Positions 28,940 through 40,835 of a stretch of DNA of 64,000 nucleotides are shown here, piece by piece. The translations under genes were made by a program, and so were the position numbers. The stretch's first letter is position 1, and the number at the start of each line of letters is the position of its first letter. The notes below the pieces were generated by a model. It worked only from the letters and a program-made list of their open reading frames with translations. It was not told the origin of the DNA and searched no databases. The DNA is from Prorocentrum cordatum (Eukaryota > Sar > Dinophyceae > Prorocentrales > Prorocentraceae): assembly GCA_963575745.1 (NCBI GenBank), contig CAUYUJ010015709.1, positions 1 to 64,000 on the forward strand, in the 5' to 3' direction.

Positions 28940-30707
28940 AGCCACGTTTTGCTAAAGGGGGGTCTGCCCATCCCCGACAACCCCGTCGCCCACTGCACGG
29001 CCGCCCACCGGAAGGAATGGGTCGTTCGGCACGCCCACAGCACCGCGAAGGCCGCTGGGGTTGGCCCAACGACCTGCGACCCCCACGCCTGCTCTGCCTA
29101 CCAGCTCTCCCTTTCCACTTTCCATTAGGCCTCTTCCCGCCAGCGTCCGCGACTGGGGGGTAGCCCCTTGTCACTGCGGATGGGGGCTTCGACGCGGCGT
29201 CCTCTCAGAAGAGGGCCCCCTTCCGCGAGTTCTCGCGGCCTCACGGGAGCAGCAAGTCCAGGCGCTGAGAATCCTCCGTGGCATTTTGACATCTCCACCT
29301 GGGACCCTTCCGTTGCCTTCGACTGTCACCGGTTCACCCGTTGAGTACACGCTGGTCGATCGCTCGCCTGTCATGTCGCGTTTCGTGCCGCCGTCGTGTC
29401 GCCTACTGCGCCCTCCGCGAGGGATCCGCCCCCACCTGGTTTTTCTCCCCGCCGTCCACGCCCAGATGGCATATGGCACTGCTTCCCTCTGAGGCCAACG
29501 CGAGAGGGGCCATCGGCCGCGGCACTTGATTTTCTCCGCCTCGTCGTTGCGCGCGAGGCCGCGACCGCGAAAAAGTGTTTGTGTGTGTGTGTGCACATGT
29601 GTGTGTGTGTTTTTCCGCCTCGACGCTGCGCGCGAGACCGCGACCGCCAAAAAGTGTGCGCGCTTCGATCCCATTGAGGAGCGCTCAGCCAACCCCGAAG
29701 GACAACGTGTGTGTGCCTTTCTCTGCCTCGACGCTGCGCGCGAGCTCGCGACCTCAAACAAGTGTCTACGTGTGTGTCCGTGTCTGTGTCTGTGTCTGTG
29801 TCTGTGTGTCCGTGTCCGTGTCCGTGTCTGTGACCGTGTCCGTGTCTCTGTCTCTGTGTCTGTGTGCGTGTCTGTGCCCGTGTGCGTGTTTGTGTCTCTC
29901 TCTGTGTGTGTGTTTGTCTGTGCAGGGGGGGGGGGTCGGATGGCTCCGGCCCTCCGTGCATCCTCGGAGTTCCTTGCCCCGCCTCGGCCCGTGAGGGCCC
30001 AGCCCCTGCCGCGCCGCTGCCCCGTGAGGGCCCGGCGGCTCCTCTGCTCCGAGCCCGGGGCCGGTGGGCCTCCCAGGTGGCGTGGCCTCCCTCTCCTCTC
30101 GCGGGCCGTCCGCGCACCTGCCGTGGGCCATGGCGCCAGCCCTCCCTGCTCCCGCCCCCGTCCGGCCGAGGGCAAAACAGACTGTGCGACAGCAGCGCCG
30201 AACATCCGAAGTACCAACTCTCCCCTCCACCCCCTCTGGCCTTGCTGGCACTGGCAAGGACTGCGTGCGAGCTGTTTGGCTCCCGATGTTTCTGGCCCCC
30301 CTTCTGCGGGAGCGCTTGTGTTCAATCCTCAGGCCCGGGGGCGGAGGGGGGTCATGCGAAGTGGCTCCTAAGCGTTGCTTGCACAGTTCTTTCCTGCCCC
30401 CACTCTTCGGCCTACCCGAAAAAGGGGCCCAGAGGGAAACGGACCGTGGAGGTCTCTGCCGCTGTCGTCTTCCAGTGGTCGATACTTCTTTTGAAGCGCC
30501 ACGCGCTCCCTAGCACGTCGTTGTCGACCCGCCGCCTTCTGAGAAGGCCTTCTCCCTCGCACCTCCCCACCTCGTTCGCCGCCGACCCTTGCTTCATGCC
30601 GAAAGGTGGACCGTCCAGCCGACGGGCGGTGGACGACTCTGCCGATGGACGAGAGGCTCGCGCGCCGGATGCAGGGCGGGGTGAGGCGCTGAATGCAGGG
30701 GAGCATC
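28940..30707. repeat. No supported gene; TG-rich microsatellite at 29575-29925
   Basis: TGTGTG lies at 29578-29613 and TGTGTCTG/TGTCCGTG repeats at 29765-29925. Around 29525-29760 a ~90-bp motif (CCTCGACGCTGCGCGCGAG, then CGCGACC, then AAAAGTGT) recurs three times. Frames here have no recognised domains. Confidence 0.5.
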
Positions 30708-31118
30708 AGGGGCAACGATAGGGGGATAGGCATGGGGGGGACGCATCGAGCCCCAATCGCCCATTGATCACCGATAGGGGCCCAATAGCCCCAGCCTGCC
30801 CAGGAAAGTGCGGATTCGCTATCGGGGGCCTATCGCCGACCCATCGGCGATGTATCGCCGATTCCAGGTCGATGCATCCCCCCTAATGGAGGATGACGAT
30901 GAATAAATGACCGGGGGTCGTGTTCACGCGGCGGCGCCCAGGATGACGATTAGAAAAAAACGGCCGCGGGCTGGAAAACTATTTCTTTAATCGTTCTCCT
31001 CCAGTCAGACAATTGTGCAGAAATAGCAGAAAACTATGTTGCTAATCGTTCTCCCCCATTTTTTAATTAATCGTCGTCCCCCCCTATGCCAGTCCCCCCC
31101 TTATCGGTGCCCCTCAGA
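30708..31118. mobile_element. Candidate inverted-repeat element with GATAGGGGG ends
   Basis: The left end CAGGGGCAACGATAGGGGGA pairs with the right end CCCTTATCGGTGCCCCTCAG. A similar right end occurs at 35571-35612. The interior holds the CGCCGAT repeat at 30833-30882. Confidence 0.4.
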
Positions 31119-32194
31119 GCACGGGCTCAGCTCGAGGAGGCCCAGGGGTCCATCGCCAGGTGCAGTGTGCGCACCGCGGGTGCTGCTCGGGCCTCCGAGG
31201 GAGGGGGGGCCTTCGTAGGGAGCTCCAGGGCCGGGGGCCCTCAGGGAAGTCCCGAGGGCCCCCTCTGAGGCCTCGGCGGGCCTGACGCGGGCATGGTCCC
31301 ACCAGGGATCGGTGATCATCCTCCGCCTCCTCCTCCTCCTCCTTCTCCGCATCCTTCTCCTCCTCCTCCTCCTCCTCCTCCTTGTCGCACCATACATATA
31401 TATATATGTATATATAGAGTTTAGATTAATATAGAATAAAATAGATATATATATATATATACTATTACATATATAGATATAGTTCGATATATATGTGTGT
31501 CCTCATGTTCTCGTCGTTCTCCTTCTCTCACCTCCTCACTCCTGTCCTCCTCCTCCTCCTCCTGCTCCTCCTCCTCCTCCGACCTCCCTCCTCCTCCTCC
31601 TCCTCCTCCTCCCCCTCCTCCTCCTCCTCCGGCGATGAACAAGCGTTCAGGGCCTGCGGTTTCGCAGTTGGGGCCTCTCGCTGGTCTCTCGCCAAGCGTA
31701 TCGTCGAAGCCAGGCCGATGCCCCCCCCCCTCTGAGCCAGTCGTCCCCACCGTTCGGTCCCAATCGGGTTGGAGGGTGAGGAAGACTAAGACTGGCAAGG
31801 AGGGTGCGTGGGAGGATCGAGGGCGGAGTGGGGGACGGAGAGGAGAGGCAGGAAGGAGGAGAGAGGAGTGAGGAGCGAGGAGACGACGCACGAGAGCGGA
31901 GCAGGTCGGAGGAAAGAGGGTCTGTGAAACAGGTGGCTTGCGATCCCGCGAAACTGCCTGAAACGACCCTTGGCTCTCTTACTTCAAACGAACTACTCAA
32001 TCTCGGCCGCAGTGGGTGGGGCCCCCCCAGAGTGCCTGAGGACTTGTTCCAGCGGGCTCCCGCGAGGGCACAGTGGCGTAGCTGATGGATCGAACAATAG
32101 ATCGCCGAAGCACGCGCCAGACAGTTTTTGCCGCGAGCCTGTATTTGCAGGAACGCCATGTCCGAAAGAGCGTGTTCTACCGCTGCTGGCGGAA
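31119..32194. other. No supported gene; CTC and TA tracts
   Basis: CTC-rich stretches lie at 31318-31384 and 31536-31630, and TATA-type runs at 31390-31500. Frames through them are low-complexity. Confidence 0.4.
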
Positions 32195-32395
32195 AACCAG
32201 GGGGGGTCACTACCGGTTCGAAACCCCTCCCCCCCCCTTCCGGAAAACCGGGGGCGGGTCACTAACGGTTCGAACCCCCCCCCAAGTCCATCATGAAAGG
32301 GGGGGGTCATTACCGCTTCGACCCCCCCCCCTCGAAAACCGCCGGGGGGGGGTCACTACCATCATTTCGACCCCCCCCCCTCGAAAACCGGGGAG
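32195..32395. repeat. ~44-bp tandem repeat (5 units)
   Basis: Units of the type GAAAACCGGGGGGGTCACTAC, then CGGTTCGAACCCCCCCCC, are repeated. The GGTTCGAACC motif resembles a tRNA B box but no cloverleaf is present. Confidence 0.8.
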
Positions 32396-33281
32396 GGGTG
32401 CGGACAGTTGTCGGGACGGTGGTGGTGGGGACAGTGGTGAGGGGACAGCGGGAAAGTGGTGGGGACAGTGGGACAGTGGTGGGACGGTAGTGGTAGGGAC
32501 AGCGGTGAGGGCGGTGGTGAGGACAGTGGTGGGGCAGCAGCACGGTGGGGAAAGCGGCGGGGACAGCGGGAACAGTGGGACAGTGATGGGGACTGGGGAC
32601 GCTGTGACAGCACAGTGGGACAGCGGCGGGGACAGTGGGACAGTAGTGGGTACAGTGGGGACAGTGGGACAGTGATGGGGACCGTGGGGAAAGTGGGGAG
32701 AGTGGGACCGTGGTGGGACAATGGTGGGTAAAAGTGGGGACATTGACACACTGGTGGGGGCACTGGTGGGGACAGCGGGGACAATGGTGGGAACAGCGGG
32801 GACACTGGGACAGTGGTGGGGACGGTGGTGGTGGGGACAGTGGTGTGGGGACAGTGGGAATGTGTTGGAAACAGTGGGACAGTGGAGGGTACAGTGGTGA
32901 GGGCGGTGGCCAGGACGGCGGTGGGACAATGGGACAGAGGTACAGTGGGGACAGTGGTGGGGACAGTGGGGACAGTGGTCGGTACAGTGGGACAGCTCAG
33001 TAGGACAGCGGAGGAGACAGTGGGACAGCGGGGAGAGTGGAAATAGTCGGGCAGTGGTTGGGGCCGTGGAGAAAGTGGGGAAAGTGGAACCGTGGTGGTA
33101 ACAGTGGTGGGGACAGTGGGGACAGTGCGACAGTGGTGGGGGCACTGGTGGGGACAGTAGGGACGGTGGTGGAACCAGTGGGGATTGGTGGTGAGGACAG
33201 TGGCGCTGGAAACAGCAGTGGGGGATCTGGTGCGGACGGTGGTAGGGACCGAGAGTCGTTTGCTGCTGGCGGTGAAGGGGG
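32396..33281. repeat. GGGACAGTGGTG minisatellite
   Basis: About 12-bp units (GGGACAGTGGTG/GGGACAGTGGGACAG) continue up to the assembly gap. Confidence 0.9.
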
Positions 33282-33381
33282 NNNNNNNNNNNNNNNNNNN
33301 NNNNNNNNNNNNNNNNNNNNNNNNNNNNNNNNNNNNNNNNNNNNNNNNNNNNNNNNNNNNNNNNNNNNNNNNNNNNNNNNN
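33282..33381. other. Assembly gap (100 N)
   Basis: Exactly 100 N characters lie between a GGGACAGTGG minisatellite and a GGA tract. The round length suggests a gap of unknown size. Confidence 0.99.
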
Positions 33382-34135
33382 AGGAGGCAGTAGGGAGGAG
33401 GGAGGAGCGGAGGAGGAGGAGGAGGGAGGTAGGCAGGAGGGTTTGAAGGAGGAGGAGGAGGAGGAGGAGGAGCGAGGAGGAGGAGGAGGGAAGAGGAGGG
33501 AAGGAGGTAGGAGGAAGGAGGAAGGAGGAGGAGGAGGAGGAGGAGGAGGAGGAGGAGGAGGAGGGAGGAGCAGAGGAAGGAGGAGGAGGAGGAGGAGGAG
33601 GAGGAGGAGGAGGAGGAGGAGGAGGAGGAGGAGGAGGAGGAGGAGAGGAGGAGGAGGAGGAGGAGGAGGAGGAGGAGAGGAGGAGGGAGCGAGGAGGAGG
33701 AGGCGGAGGAGGGAGGAGGAGGAGGAGGGAGGAGGAGGAGGAGGAGGAGGGGAGGAGGAGGAGGAGGAGGAAGGAGAGGGAGCGAGGAGGAGGAGGAGGA
33801 GGGAGGAGGCCGAGGAGGGAGGAGTGGAGGAGGGAGGAGGGAGGAGGAGGAGGAGGAGGAGGAGGAGAGGCGGAGGAGGAGGGAGGAGGAGGAGCGAGGA
33901 GGCAGGAGGAGGAGGAGGGAGGAGGAGCGAGGAGGGAGGAGGAGGAGTCTGCTGAAGGGGGTTCTTGAGGAGGAGGAGGAGGCAGGAGGAGGAGGAGGCG
34001 AAGGAGGAGGAGGAGGAGGAGGAGGATCGGAGGTTGAGGAGGAGGAGGAGGAGGCGGAGGAGGAGAAGGAGGAGGAGAAGGCGAAGGAGGAGAAGTTGAA
34101 GGAGGAGGAGGAGGAGGAGGAGGAGGAGGATCGGA
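33382..34135. repeat. GGA/GAGGAG low-complexity tract
   Basis: About 750 bp of GGA repeats with sparse changes. The Glu/Gly/Arg- and Pro/Ser/Leu-rich frames are artefacts. Confidence 0.95.
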
Positions 34136-34911
34136 GGTGGGTAGACCTCCTGCCCTGACTCGTCGAGTAAGGAGTTTGCCGTTTTCGTTTCGCGAGAGGG
34201 CGTCGCGGCCGTCGTTTTTGCGGGTCCAGGTCCGTCGGTTTCGGTTCCAGGCCGTTTTCACAAAAGGGAGGTTTACTAAAGGGAGGTTTGTCCGCTGCCG
34301 AATGAGGGGGGATGCTTACGCAGGACGAGAGATCTTCTTCTTGAGGTGCAAATGGCGATGATGGGTTGGAGGTTCATGACCGAACCCCCTTCCGGCGTAT
34401 AATCTTAGCACGAGCGGGCCTCGGGGCTCGCGGATCCGATTTCTTCCGGTTCCCCGTGTAAGATGAGAACAGAAGAAGTTAAAACATGGCTAAACATCGG
34501 ACCCGACGAAACAAAATGATACCGGACACGGATCCAGCAAATCCGAAATCCGATCCGCGCGGACGGAAATCGGATCCACCGAAGCAGACGCCAACGCCAC
34601 AAGTGGATCCGCGCGAATTTCACGGGATCCGACGGCGGTTATCTCATGCACGTCTGCGCAAGATTTCATGCCGCCGTTCAGGGCCCAAGAGGAAAACAAT
34701 TCGCCCTTGGGATGTAGGCACCCAGACAGGAGCGCGTCGCGAAAAAATCAGGATGGGAGGTTTTTGGCCGTTTCTGGCTCCTGGGGGTCCTCGCCGGACC
34801 CCGGGGCCGTCAAAAAACGGTTCAGGATAAAAAAACGATTTTGGGGAAAGTGTCGATTTTCAGGGGCCCTGCATTGAACAAAATTAGGACGTCGCATGTC
34901 TGGGCATAGGG
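34136..34911. other. No supported gene; dispersed repeat at 34770-34870
   Basis: CCTCGCCGGACCCCGGGGCC followed by CGTCAAAAAACGG matches CCTCGCCGGGCCCCGGGACC and following bases at 43023-43125. Otherwise nothing is recognised. Confidence 0.4.
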
Positions 34912-35032
34912 TTAAGTCGGGCTTGTCCTTTTACTGGGTGTATATTCAAAGATAGTCCAAAGAATAGTCCGGGGACGATGTTGAAACATCATTTTTGGAC
35001 CGTGTTGGCATATTTTTGGAATCTTGCGAAGG
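34912..35032. mobile_element. hAT-like MITE (family 3), truncated copy
   Basis: The left end TTAAGTCGGGCTTGTCC and the internal AATAGTCCGGGGACGATGTT match the family. The right terminal repeat is not found. Confidence 0.55.
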
Positions 35033-35330
35033 CCTTACGGCCGATGCCGCCGACCCTGTAGGCAGCGACGACGAAGACAATGGAGGTAGAGGAGTCCAAG
35101 ATGCCCTCAGATGGCTCGAAGACGGCACCAGATGCCTGCGAGGTCGTCCGAAGACAGCTCAAGAGGCCTCCTCCAGGGTTCGGGAACAGCTCCAGAGAGT
35201 GACAAGATAGGCAAAGAGCGCCCTCAAGTGGCCCGAGAGGGTTCCAAGACGGCGTCAAGCGAGGTCCAAGAGCGCAGGCAGAGGCTGTCAAGAGTGCCGC
35301 CAGAGGCTGCCAAGAGAGTCTAAAAAGTGT
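35033..35330. repeat. Decayed CCAAGA-type repeat
   Basis: TCCAAGATG, TCGAAGACGG, GCTCAAGAGG and GTCCAAGAGC variants suggest a degenerate relative of the CCAAGAGG arrays. No gene is supported. Confidence 0.5.
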
Positions 35331-35386
35331 CGCCGATCCATCGGCGACGTATCGCCGATTCCAGGTCGATGCTACCCCCCCTCATC
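35331..35386. repeat. Dispersed CGCCGAT repeat (copy 2)
   Basis: CGCCGATCCATCGGCGACGT followed by ATCGCCGATTCCAGGTCGATG is also found at 30833-30882. Confidence 0.75.
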
Positions 35387-35403
35387 CCTATCCCCCTTGA
35401 TCG

Positions 35404-35567
35404 TTAAGTCGGGCCTGTCCCACTACAGAGGGGACTTCAAACATCATGAAACATAGTCGGGGGACGATCTGATGTTGTTAGTGTGTTTGAATTATGTTTG
35501 TGTATATGTTGGCTATTTTTTGATTTTTCGCTCCACCTCCGCCTGTGGGAGGACACGCCCGACCTAA
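35404..35567. mobile_element. hAT-like MITE (family 3)
   Basis: Ends TTAAGTCGGGCCTGTCCC and GGACACGCCCGACCTAA, 164 bp, with an AT-richer centre. The flanks on both sides contain ATCCCTATCCCCC, so it may have inserted into the GATAGGGGG-ended element. Confidence 0.7.
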
Positions 35568-35612
35568 TATTCCCCCCCCTTATCCCTATCCCCCCTATCG
35601 TTGCCCCTCAGC

Positions 35613-36431
35613 TGGGGAGAGGGACGTTGCACAAACTTGGGGCTGCAGTCTGGGGCTCTACGGGGTGAAATCGGGAGGAAAAACCGCCGACTCGGCGGAG
35701 CGAAGCAGGAATCATCCTGGCGGGCGCAGCAGGCTACGAAGGGCAGCGCGAACAGCAAAGAAGTTATGCGGGCTCACTTCTGCCTTCCTCCGGCAAGAAG
35801 ACGCACGGACGCATGCAACTTCATAGAGTTCGACTGTCTGCGTTGCACGACTGGTCGTAAGACGAGGCTGGGCGCCTGAACTCGTGGACTGGGGGAGGAC
35901 TTATTCGCGCACGTGGTCGTGCGCGTACTGTACGTCTTTTTGCGTGCCCCCATGTGTTCGTTCCCTTCCCCGTTTGGTTGCCTGCCTCCTTCGCGGGAGG
36001 GGGAGGAGGGAGGATCGAGTTGTATGTGTACAGTTGCCCTCCTCCGATGGGGGCGGGCTCCCAAGAAGTCGCGAGCATCCTCTCAGAGAGGATTGGCAGG
36101 TTCATGAGGGCCTGTTCGGAGGCATGGAGGTTCCACGTGCCCCCCGCTTCCCTGCCTTCTTAGAAGAGGCCGCCCTCTCCCCCCACCCCCTTTCGCGCGC
36201 AGCCAGCAGCCACAGCGGGAGCGCACCAGAGCAAAGGAGGAGGAGGCGGAGGAGGCGGAGGAGGAGGAGTAGGAGGAGGAGGAGGAGGGGAATGAGGTAG
36301 AGGTTGTAGAGCCTGAGGAGCACGGCCCACCGCTGCCTAGCTTGCCTTTCTCAGGGGGGAGTGACACCATCTACCTTTTCCCCGCTAGCGCTTACGGCCG
36401 CCGCCCACCCTTCCGATCCCACATCATGGCC
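35613..36431. other. No supported gene
   Basis: A GGA tract lies at 36235-36290. Several frames of 60-140 codons exist without recognised motifs. Confidence 0.4.
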
Positions 36432-36591
36432 TCAGGTCGTGCATGTCCTCCTACAGGCGGAGTTTGGATGACAAGTTAAATGTGAGCCCCAAAAATAATC
36501 AAAAAGAGTAAAGGGAGCACGAAACACAATCCCCAGACATGTTTTAACTAGTCTTGAACATTCCTCCTGTAAAGGGACACGCCCAACTTAA
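36432..36591. mobile_element. hAT-like MITE (family 3), diverged copy
   Basis: The left TCAGGTCGTGCATGTCCTCC and the right AAAGGGACACGCCCAACTTAA are decayed versions of the family ends. Confidence 0.5.
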
Positions 36592-37699
36592 TCCTAGCCC
36601 CATCTACTTCTGCCCCGCCAGCGCGCACGGCCGCCGCCCACCCTTCCTCGCCACCAAAAAACATGTACACAGGCACCCTCCAATGGAGTGTTCCTGGGCC
36701 TCACGGGAGGGTGGCGGTGTATATAAATCACCACCAGGAGCCAGCGACTTTCTACACCACCGCTTTCCCGGAAGGAACATGCAACAAATCGTCGGAGGGC
36801 GTCTGTGCATACACACACATGTATATATACATACATACATACATACATACATACATACATACACATATATATATATATAGATATTCGTGGCGTACTTCTG
36901 CTCCCACAAACTAGCCGCAGCCGTTCCTAGCGTTCTCATCCCATGCCACGTCTGTCCCCCAAATTGGTGTTTTTCTTGTGCCCGACGCGGGCTCGATGCG
37001 GAATCGACGCGGACTTGGCGTGGATCCGACGCGCTTTCGGCGCGGACTCGACACGGAACCGACGAGTCCGACATGGATTCGACACGGCTCCGACGCGGAT
37101 AGGGCCGCGATGGGACAGACACGGTCCTCGGTATCGTTTAACCGATCCCCTATCCCCATCCCCATCCCTTCGGGGCCCCCACCAAATCACCCCCCCAGTT
37201 GGGGATGCGCCCCTCGGAACCCGCAGGGGACGGCCTAGATCCCCATCTGGGGAGGTCAATCGGCCAGTAGGGCCCAGGCCCCGCCGCTGGGGATGGGGAT
37301 CGGTTCAACGACACCCAGGTCCCCCGAGGATGCAACATAAGTCATGCCGCTGGTGCGCTCCACGTTGATAGAGCGCCGGCGGCGGCCCATTTGAGCCGGG
37401 CGATGTCGGAAGATCGGACGTTTCGGAAGCGGCCGACCGTTCGAGGCCGAACGACCGCCGCCATGTCAGTCACCACCCAGCAGACCTCTGGGCCTCCAGA
37501 CGGGGTCGGAGCAGACGGGGTCGGAGGATCGCGCCGCATTCGCCGATGCATCGGCAATGCGGCTCGATGCGGAGCCCGACTTTCGCCACGCCGATGTCGC
37601 CAATGCATGGCCGACCTCGCCGGTGCATCGCCGGTGCATCGCTGATGCATCGCCGATGCATCGGCGATACATCGGCGATGCATTGGCGATGCGGCACGA
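36592..37699. repeat. Mixed tandem repeats: (ATAC)n, GACGCGGA and CGATGCATCG
   Basis: ATACATAC and TATATA at 36825-36880. GACGCGGACTCGACACGG-type units at 36985-37110. CCGATGCATCGGCGAT palindromic units at 37540-37690. No gene is supported between them. Confidence 0.7.
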
Positions 37700-38513
37700 T
37701 CCTTCGACCCCATCTATTCGGACCCCATCTAGGAGGCTTCAAAAACCACCCCAACCCAACCCGAAGGCCCCAATTTGCCCTCCACTCCCAGTGTGGCGGG
37801 GCGTCGTGGAACATGGACACGAACAGCACGTTGGGAACCCGCATCCCCGCACCCGAACCCGAAATGTGGGTCTTCAGGTTAGGTTGGGGTGGTCTGGTTG
37901 GTATTCAGTCGGGAACCAGCGCCAGGGTCGACACGACGTGGACCTGCCTTGCCCTATCCCTCTCAGAGGCCCAACAAAGGGTATGGTGGCCACACCGCTG
38001 ATGCGTCGGCGGGGATCCTGCGTCACCACGGGATCTTGGGACTCGAGTCGTTCCCTCCGAGGAGGTCTCGGGCATCCTAGGGCCTCCGAGGTCCCAAGAC
38101 CGTGCGGTGGCGGACCGCGCGGTGAGGTCGTCGGGGATGCCGAGGCCACCACGCGGTCCGTCACCTCACGGTTCTGCTTTTGGGGTGTTGAACCCGTCGC
38201 GCGCTCCGTCATACTTCAACCAGGGCCCGTGCCGGCCCCTCCGTCCCAGCCTCCTCCTCCTTTTCCTCCTCCTCCTTCTCCTCCTTTTCCTTTTCCTCAT
38301 CCTCCTCCTCCTCCTCCTTCTCCTCCTCCCCTTCCTCCCTCGGCGACCTCTGCCGCACCCTTTCCGAGGCGGCGACGGCCCGGGCCCGCGCGGGGTGGCG
38401 TGGGAGCTGTTCGGGCTGGTCCCCGAGGCGCGCTTCGGGACGCTCGTCGTCTGCATGTGCTCGCGCGACATCTGGCCCAGGCCCCCGGTTGGCACCCACG
38501 GTGTCCCCTTTTC
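37700..38513. other. No supported gene; CTC tract at 38230-38340
   Basis: The frames (up to 325 codons, 37557-38534) are proline/arginine-rich and have no recognised domain. Confidence 0.4.
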
Positions 38514-38684
38514 GAAGAAGCAAAAACGCCATAAACATAAACTGTCGGCGCTCCGTGCGGATTTCGTGGATCTGCGCTGTCGCCGCTGGCGCGCTCCGCG
38601 CGCCAGGGGAAGGGGCCCAGCGCAGATCCAAGAATTCCGCGCGGAGCGCCGAACATTTATGTTTATTGCCTTGCTTTTTCTTCA
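38514..38684. mobile_element. MITE-like element with GCGC-rich inverted repeats (copy 2)
   Basis: The left arm GAAGAAGCAAAAACGCCATA (continuing to TGGATCTGCGCTG) and the right arm (CAGCGCAGATCCA to TTTATTGCCTTGCTTTTTC) pair over about 58 bp. It is homologous to 17027-17240. Confidence 0.7.
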
Positions 38685-39287
38685 AACTCTCCTTACTCGT
38701 CCTCCTCCTCCTCCTCCTCCTCATCCTTCTTTTCTGCCCGAGTCCCAGACCCGGGGCTATCGCAGGTTTTGCGCTCGGCTTTGCAGAGGATCGTCGCCCT
38801 TGCTCCCCTCAGCTCTCCTCCCTCTACATCCAAAGTTGCGCAGGAACGCAAATCTGCCCCAGGTCCACTGCGTGCAATAAGATGAGAGAGTCGGCGATCG
38901 GAACAATCGCGTTGGTACAGTGATAGCACGACGTTGACAGGGATTTTTGGATGTAGAGGAGCGGGATCCAAAGCAAGGCGATACGTCAGGAACACCGGAG
39001 TGAGAGCTATAGATGAGACCTGTGTCAAAACACGGCGTCAATCATACGACGGGGGTAAGCGGCAATCGCAGATTGGGTGACCAGCCCTAACCCGACTCGG
39101 CAGCGATACAACGTACGATAACCTCAACTGAAGAGGGGGAGGTGGGGATTGAAAGGAGTGGAAGGCACAGGGTGATGAGGAGGGCTGGAGACAGAGAAGA
39201 AAGGAGTGCGGGGAAGAGAGGAGAGCCCGAATATCAGGCGGCTGCTTTTCCCAACGTCCAAAGTAGTTACATATGCTTATTTCAGGA
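38685..39287. other. No supported gene
   Basis: A short CTC run lies at 38699-38725. No coding or repeat structure of note. Confidence 0.4.
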
Positions 39288-39452
39288 GGGAAAAAACACA
39301 CAGACACAATTCATCGTCGATTCCCCAGAACATATGGGGAAATCTGGGAAGTGGGGAGGAAAACAAAATCCCAGAACATATGAGAAAATAATATAGGGAA
39401 GATTGTTATCGTGTGTCTATTTGTTTGAGTGTCCCAGGGCCCCTTCATTCTG
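39288..39452. repeat. Dispersed ~160-bp repeat (copy 1)
   Basis: It runs from TCAGGAGGGAAAAAACACAC to CAGGGCCCCTTCA and shares AACATATGGGGAAATCTGGG-type internal blocks with 52857-53018. It is AT-richer than its flanks and probably a short mobile element. Confidence 0.7.
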
Positions 39453-39559
39453 ACAGTAGTGGGACCCTTCCGCCTCTCCCGTTTCGTTCCTCCCCATCAT
39501 GCTTGAAGTCCTTCGCATTCAGTTGCTCGCAACGGTCAGACCCACTGATACCAGCACCA

Positions 39560-39780
39560 CTCACTCTCAGGCTCACTCATAATGTGATTTCCCTATTTCG
39601 AGCCGCTCATCGTCAGACCTGCTATACAGACCAACTTGCAATTAGACTCGTTCGCGCTCAGGCCTGCTCATACCTAGACACATCCCCAGTCACACCCATA
39701 CCAATTCAAAGTCACACTTGTTCGTGCTGGGTTACTCCTGCTCTGATTCAAACGCAACGTGCCACTAACACACAAGAGCG
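39560..39780. repeat. Decayed GCTCA/CAGACCTGCTC minisatellite
   Basis: CTCAGGCTCACTCAT, CGTCAGACCTGCTAT and CTCAGGCCTGCTCATAC resemble the unit at 14575-14780. Confidence 0.5.
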
Positions 39781-40514
39781 TTCCCATGACCACCGCAATG
39801 TAGCAAACATCGCATCCCACGGGGGTGTCGATCAACGCTCTTGTTCTTGTACGGGCCCATTCGCGCTCAAATTGGTCGGACCTCCCAGGGAGAATGCCCG
39901 CATGGGGGGCGGCAGTGGACGCGCCTTCCTTCAGAGCCCAGTGATCACGGCATGGCGGCCGGTATCGCACTCGGGCATCCCCGGGCGAGGCCGCCGAAGG
40001 AGCGTGGCACGCGCCCGTTCGCTCCCCGGGCAGTTGGACGGGCACGTGCCACGCTCCTTCGGCGGCATCACCCGGGGCGGTGCAGGCGTCTCTGCTCAGA
40101 GACGCATGGCGAGGGAGCTCCGAGCCCGCGCCGCCCCCCCCCGGGAAGCCCCCGCAGGTCCGGGCCCCGTGGCAACTGCAGCGCTACGGCGGAGGCTGCC
40201 GCGAGGGGGAGAGCGCCGACGGCGGCGGCGAGGGTCGACGATGTGATGAGGACGAGTGGAGGAGGAGGAGGTGCCCATGCCTTGACCTTCCCCTCGTTTT
40301 CCTCTGCTTGGGCCTCGGGGGAGGCCCTCGTCGCCACCGCTGGATCCGCCCCGAAATTCTGGTCAGAACGCAGCCCAGGAGAGGTTCTGGGAGTGGCTGT
40401 ATCGGTACCTTTTGGTTTCCCCAGGGGGGGTGCGGCGGGAGGTGGAATGACTACACACGGGGAGGAGGAGGGAGGATGGGAACGAGGAGGGAGGAGGACA
40501 AGGAGCAGGAGGAG
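39781..40514. other. No supported gene; local inverted repeat at 39991-40067
   Basis: GCCGCCGAAGGAGCGTGGCA at 39991-40010 is repeated in inverse at 40048-40067, forming a stem of about 20 bp with a 37-nt loop. GGAGGAGGAG runs occur at 40455-40515. Confidence 0.5.
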
Positions 40515-40522
40515 CATCAGAT

Positions 40523-40716
40523 TTATGTCGGGCCTGTCCCCCTGCAGGGGGATTTTCGACGAAAAATAAAAAAGTACCCCAAACATATCTCAAGAAGGCA
40601 AAATAATACTAAAGAATAGTTCCCGGGCTATTTTTGGATTATTGTTTAACTATTGTGGGGGTATTTTTTTTATTTTTCGTCGAAAATCCCCCTGTAGGGG
40701 GACAGGCCCGACATAA
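40523..40716. mobile_element. hAT-like MITE (family 3) with perfect 8-bp target duplication
   Basis: The ends TTATGTCGGGCCTGTCCCCC and GGGGGACAGGCCCGACATAA continue inward as inverted repeats of about 50 bp (GATTTTCGACGAAAAATA). CATCAGAT flanks it at 40515-40522 and 40717-40724. It is 194 bp and non-coding. Confidence 0.9.
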
Positions 40717-40835
40717 CATCAGATGGAGGATGTGTCTGGAAGTCGTTTGTTTAGGCTTGTTGTTCGGGCCCGTCTTGTCCAGCATCGGGCGAAGAGTTCG
40801 ATAGGGCTTGAGGTCCAGAAGGCCCGTCCAGAACT

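Noticed and set aside
28928-28960. AAGCCACGTTTTGCTAAAG resembling a truncated leader
   Set aside because: It needs a two-base insertion and two deletions to align, and overlaps the end of an inverted-repeat element.
32195-32300. GGTTCGAACC motifs resembling a tRNA B box
   Set aside because: They recur in a 44-bp tandem repeat with C homopolymers and no cloverleaf can be drawn.
32291-34261. 656-codon minus-strand frame
   Set aside because: It crosses the N gap and consists of CTC/CCT-derived Pro, Ser and Leu runs.
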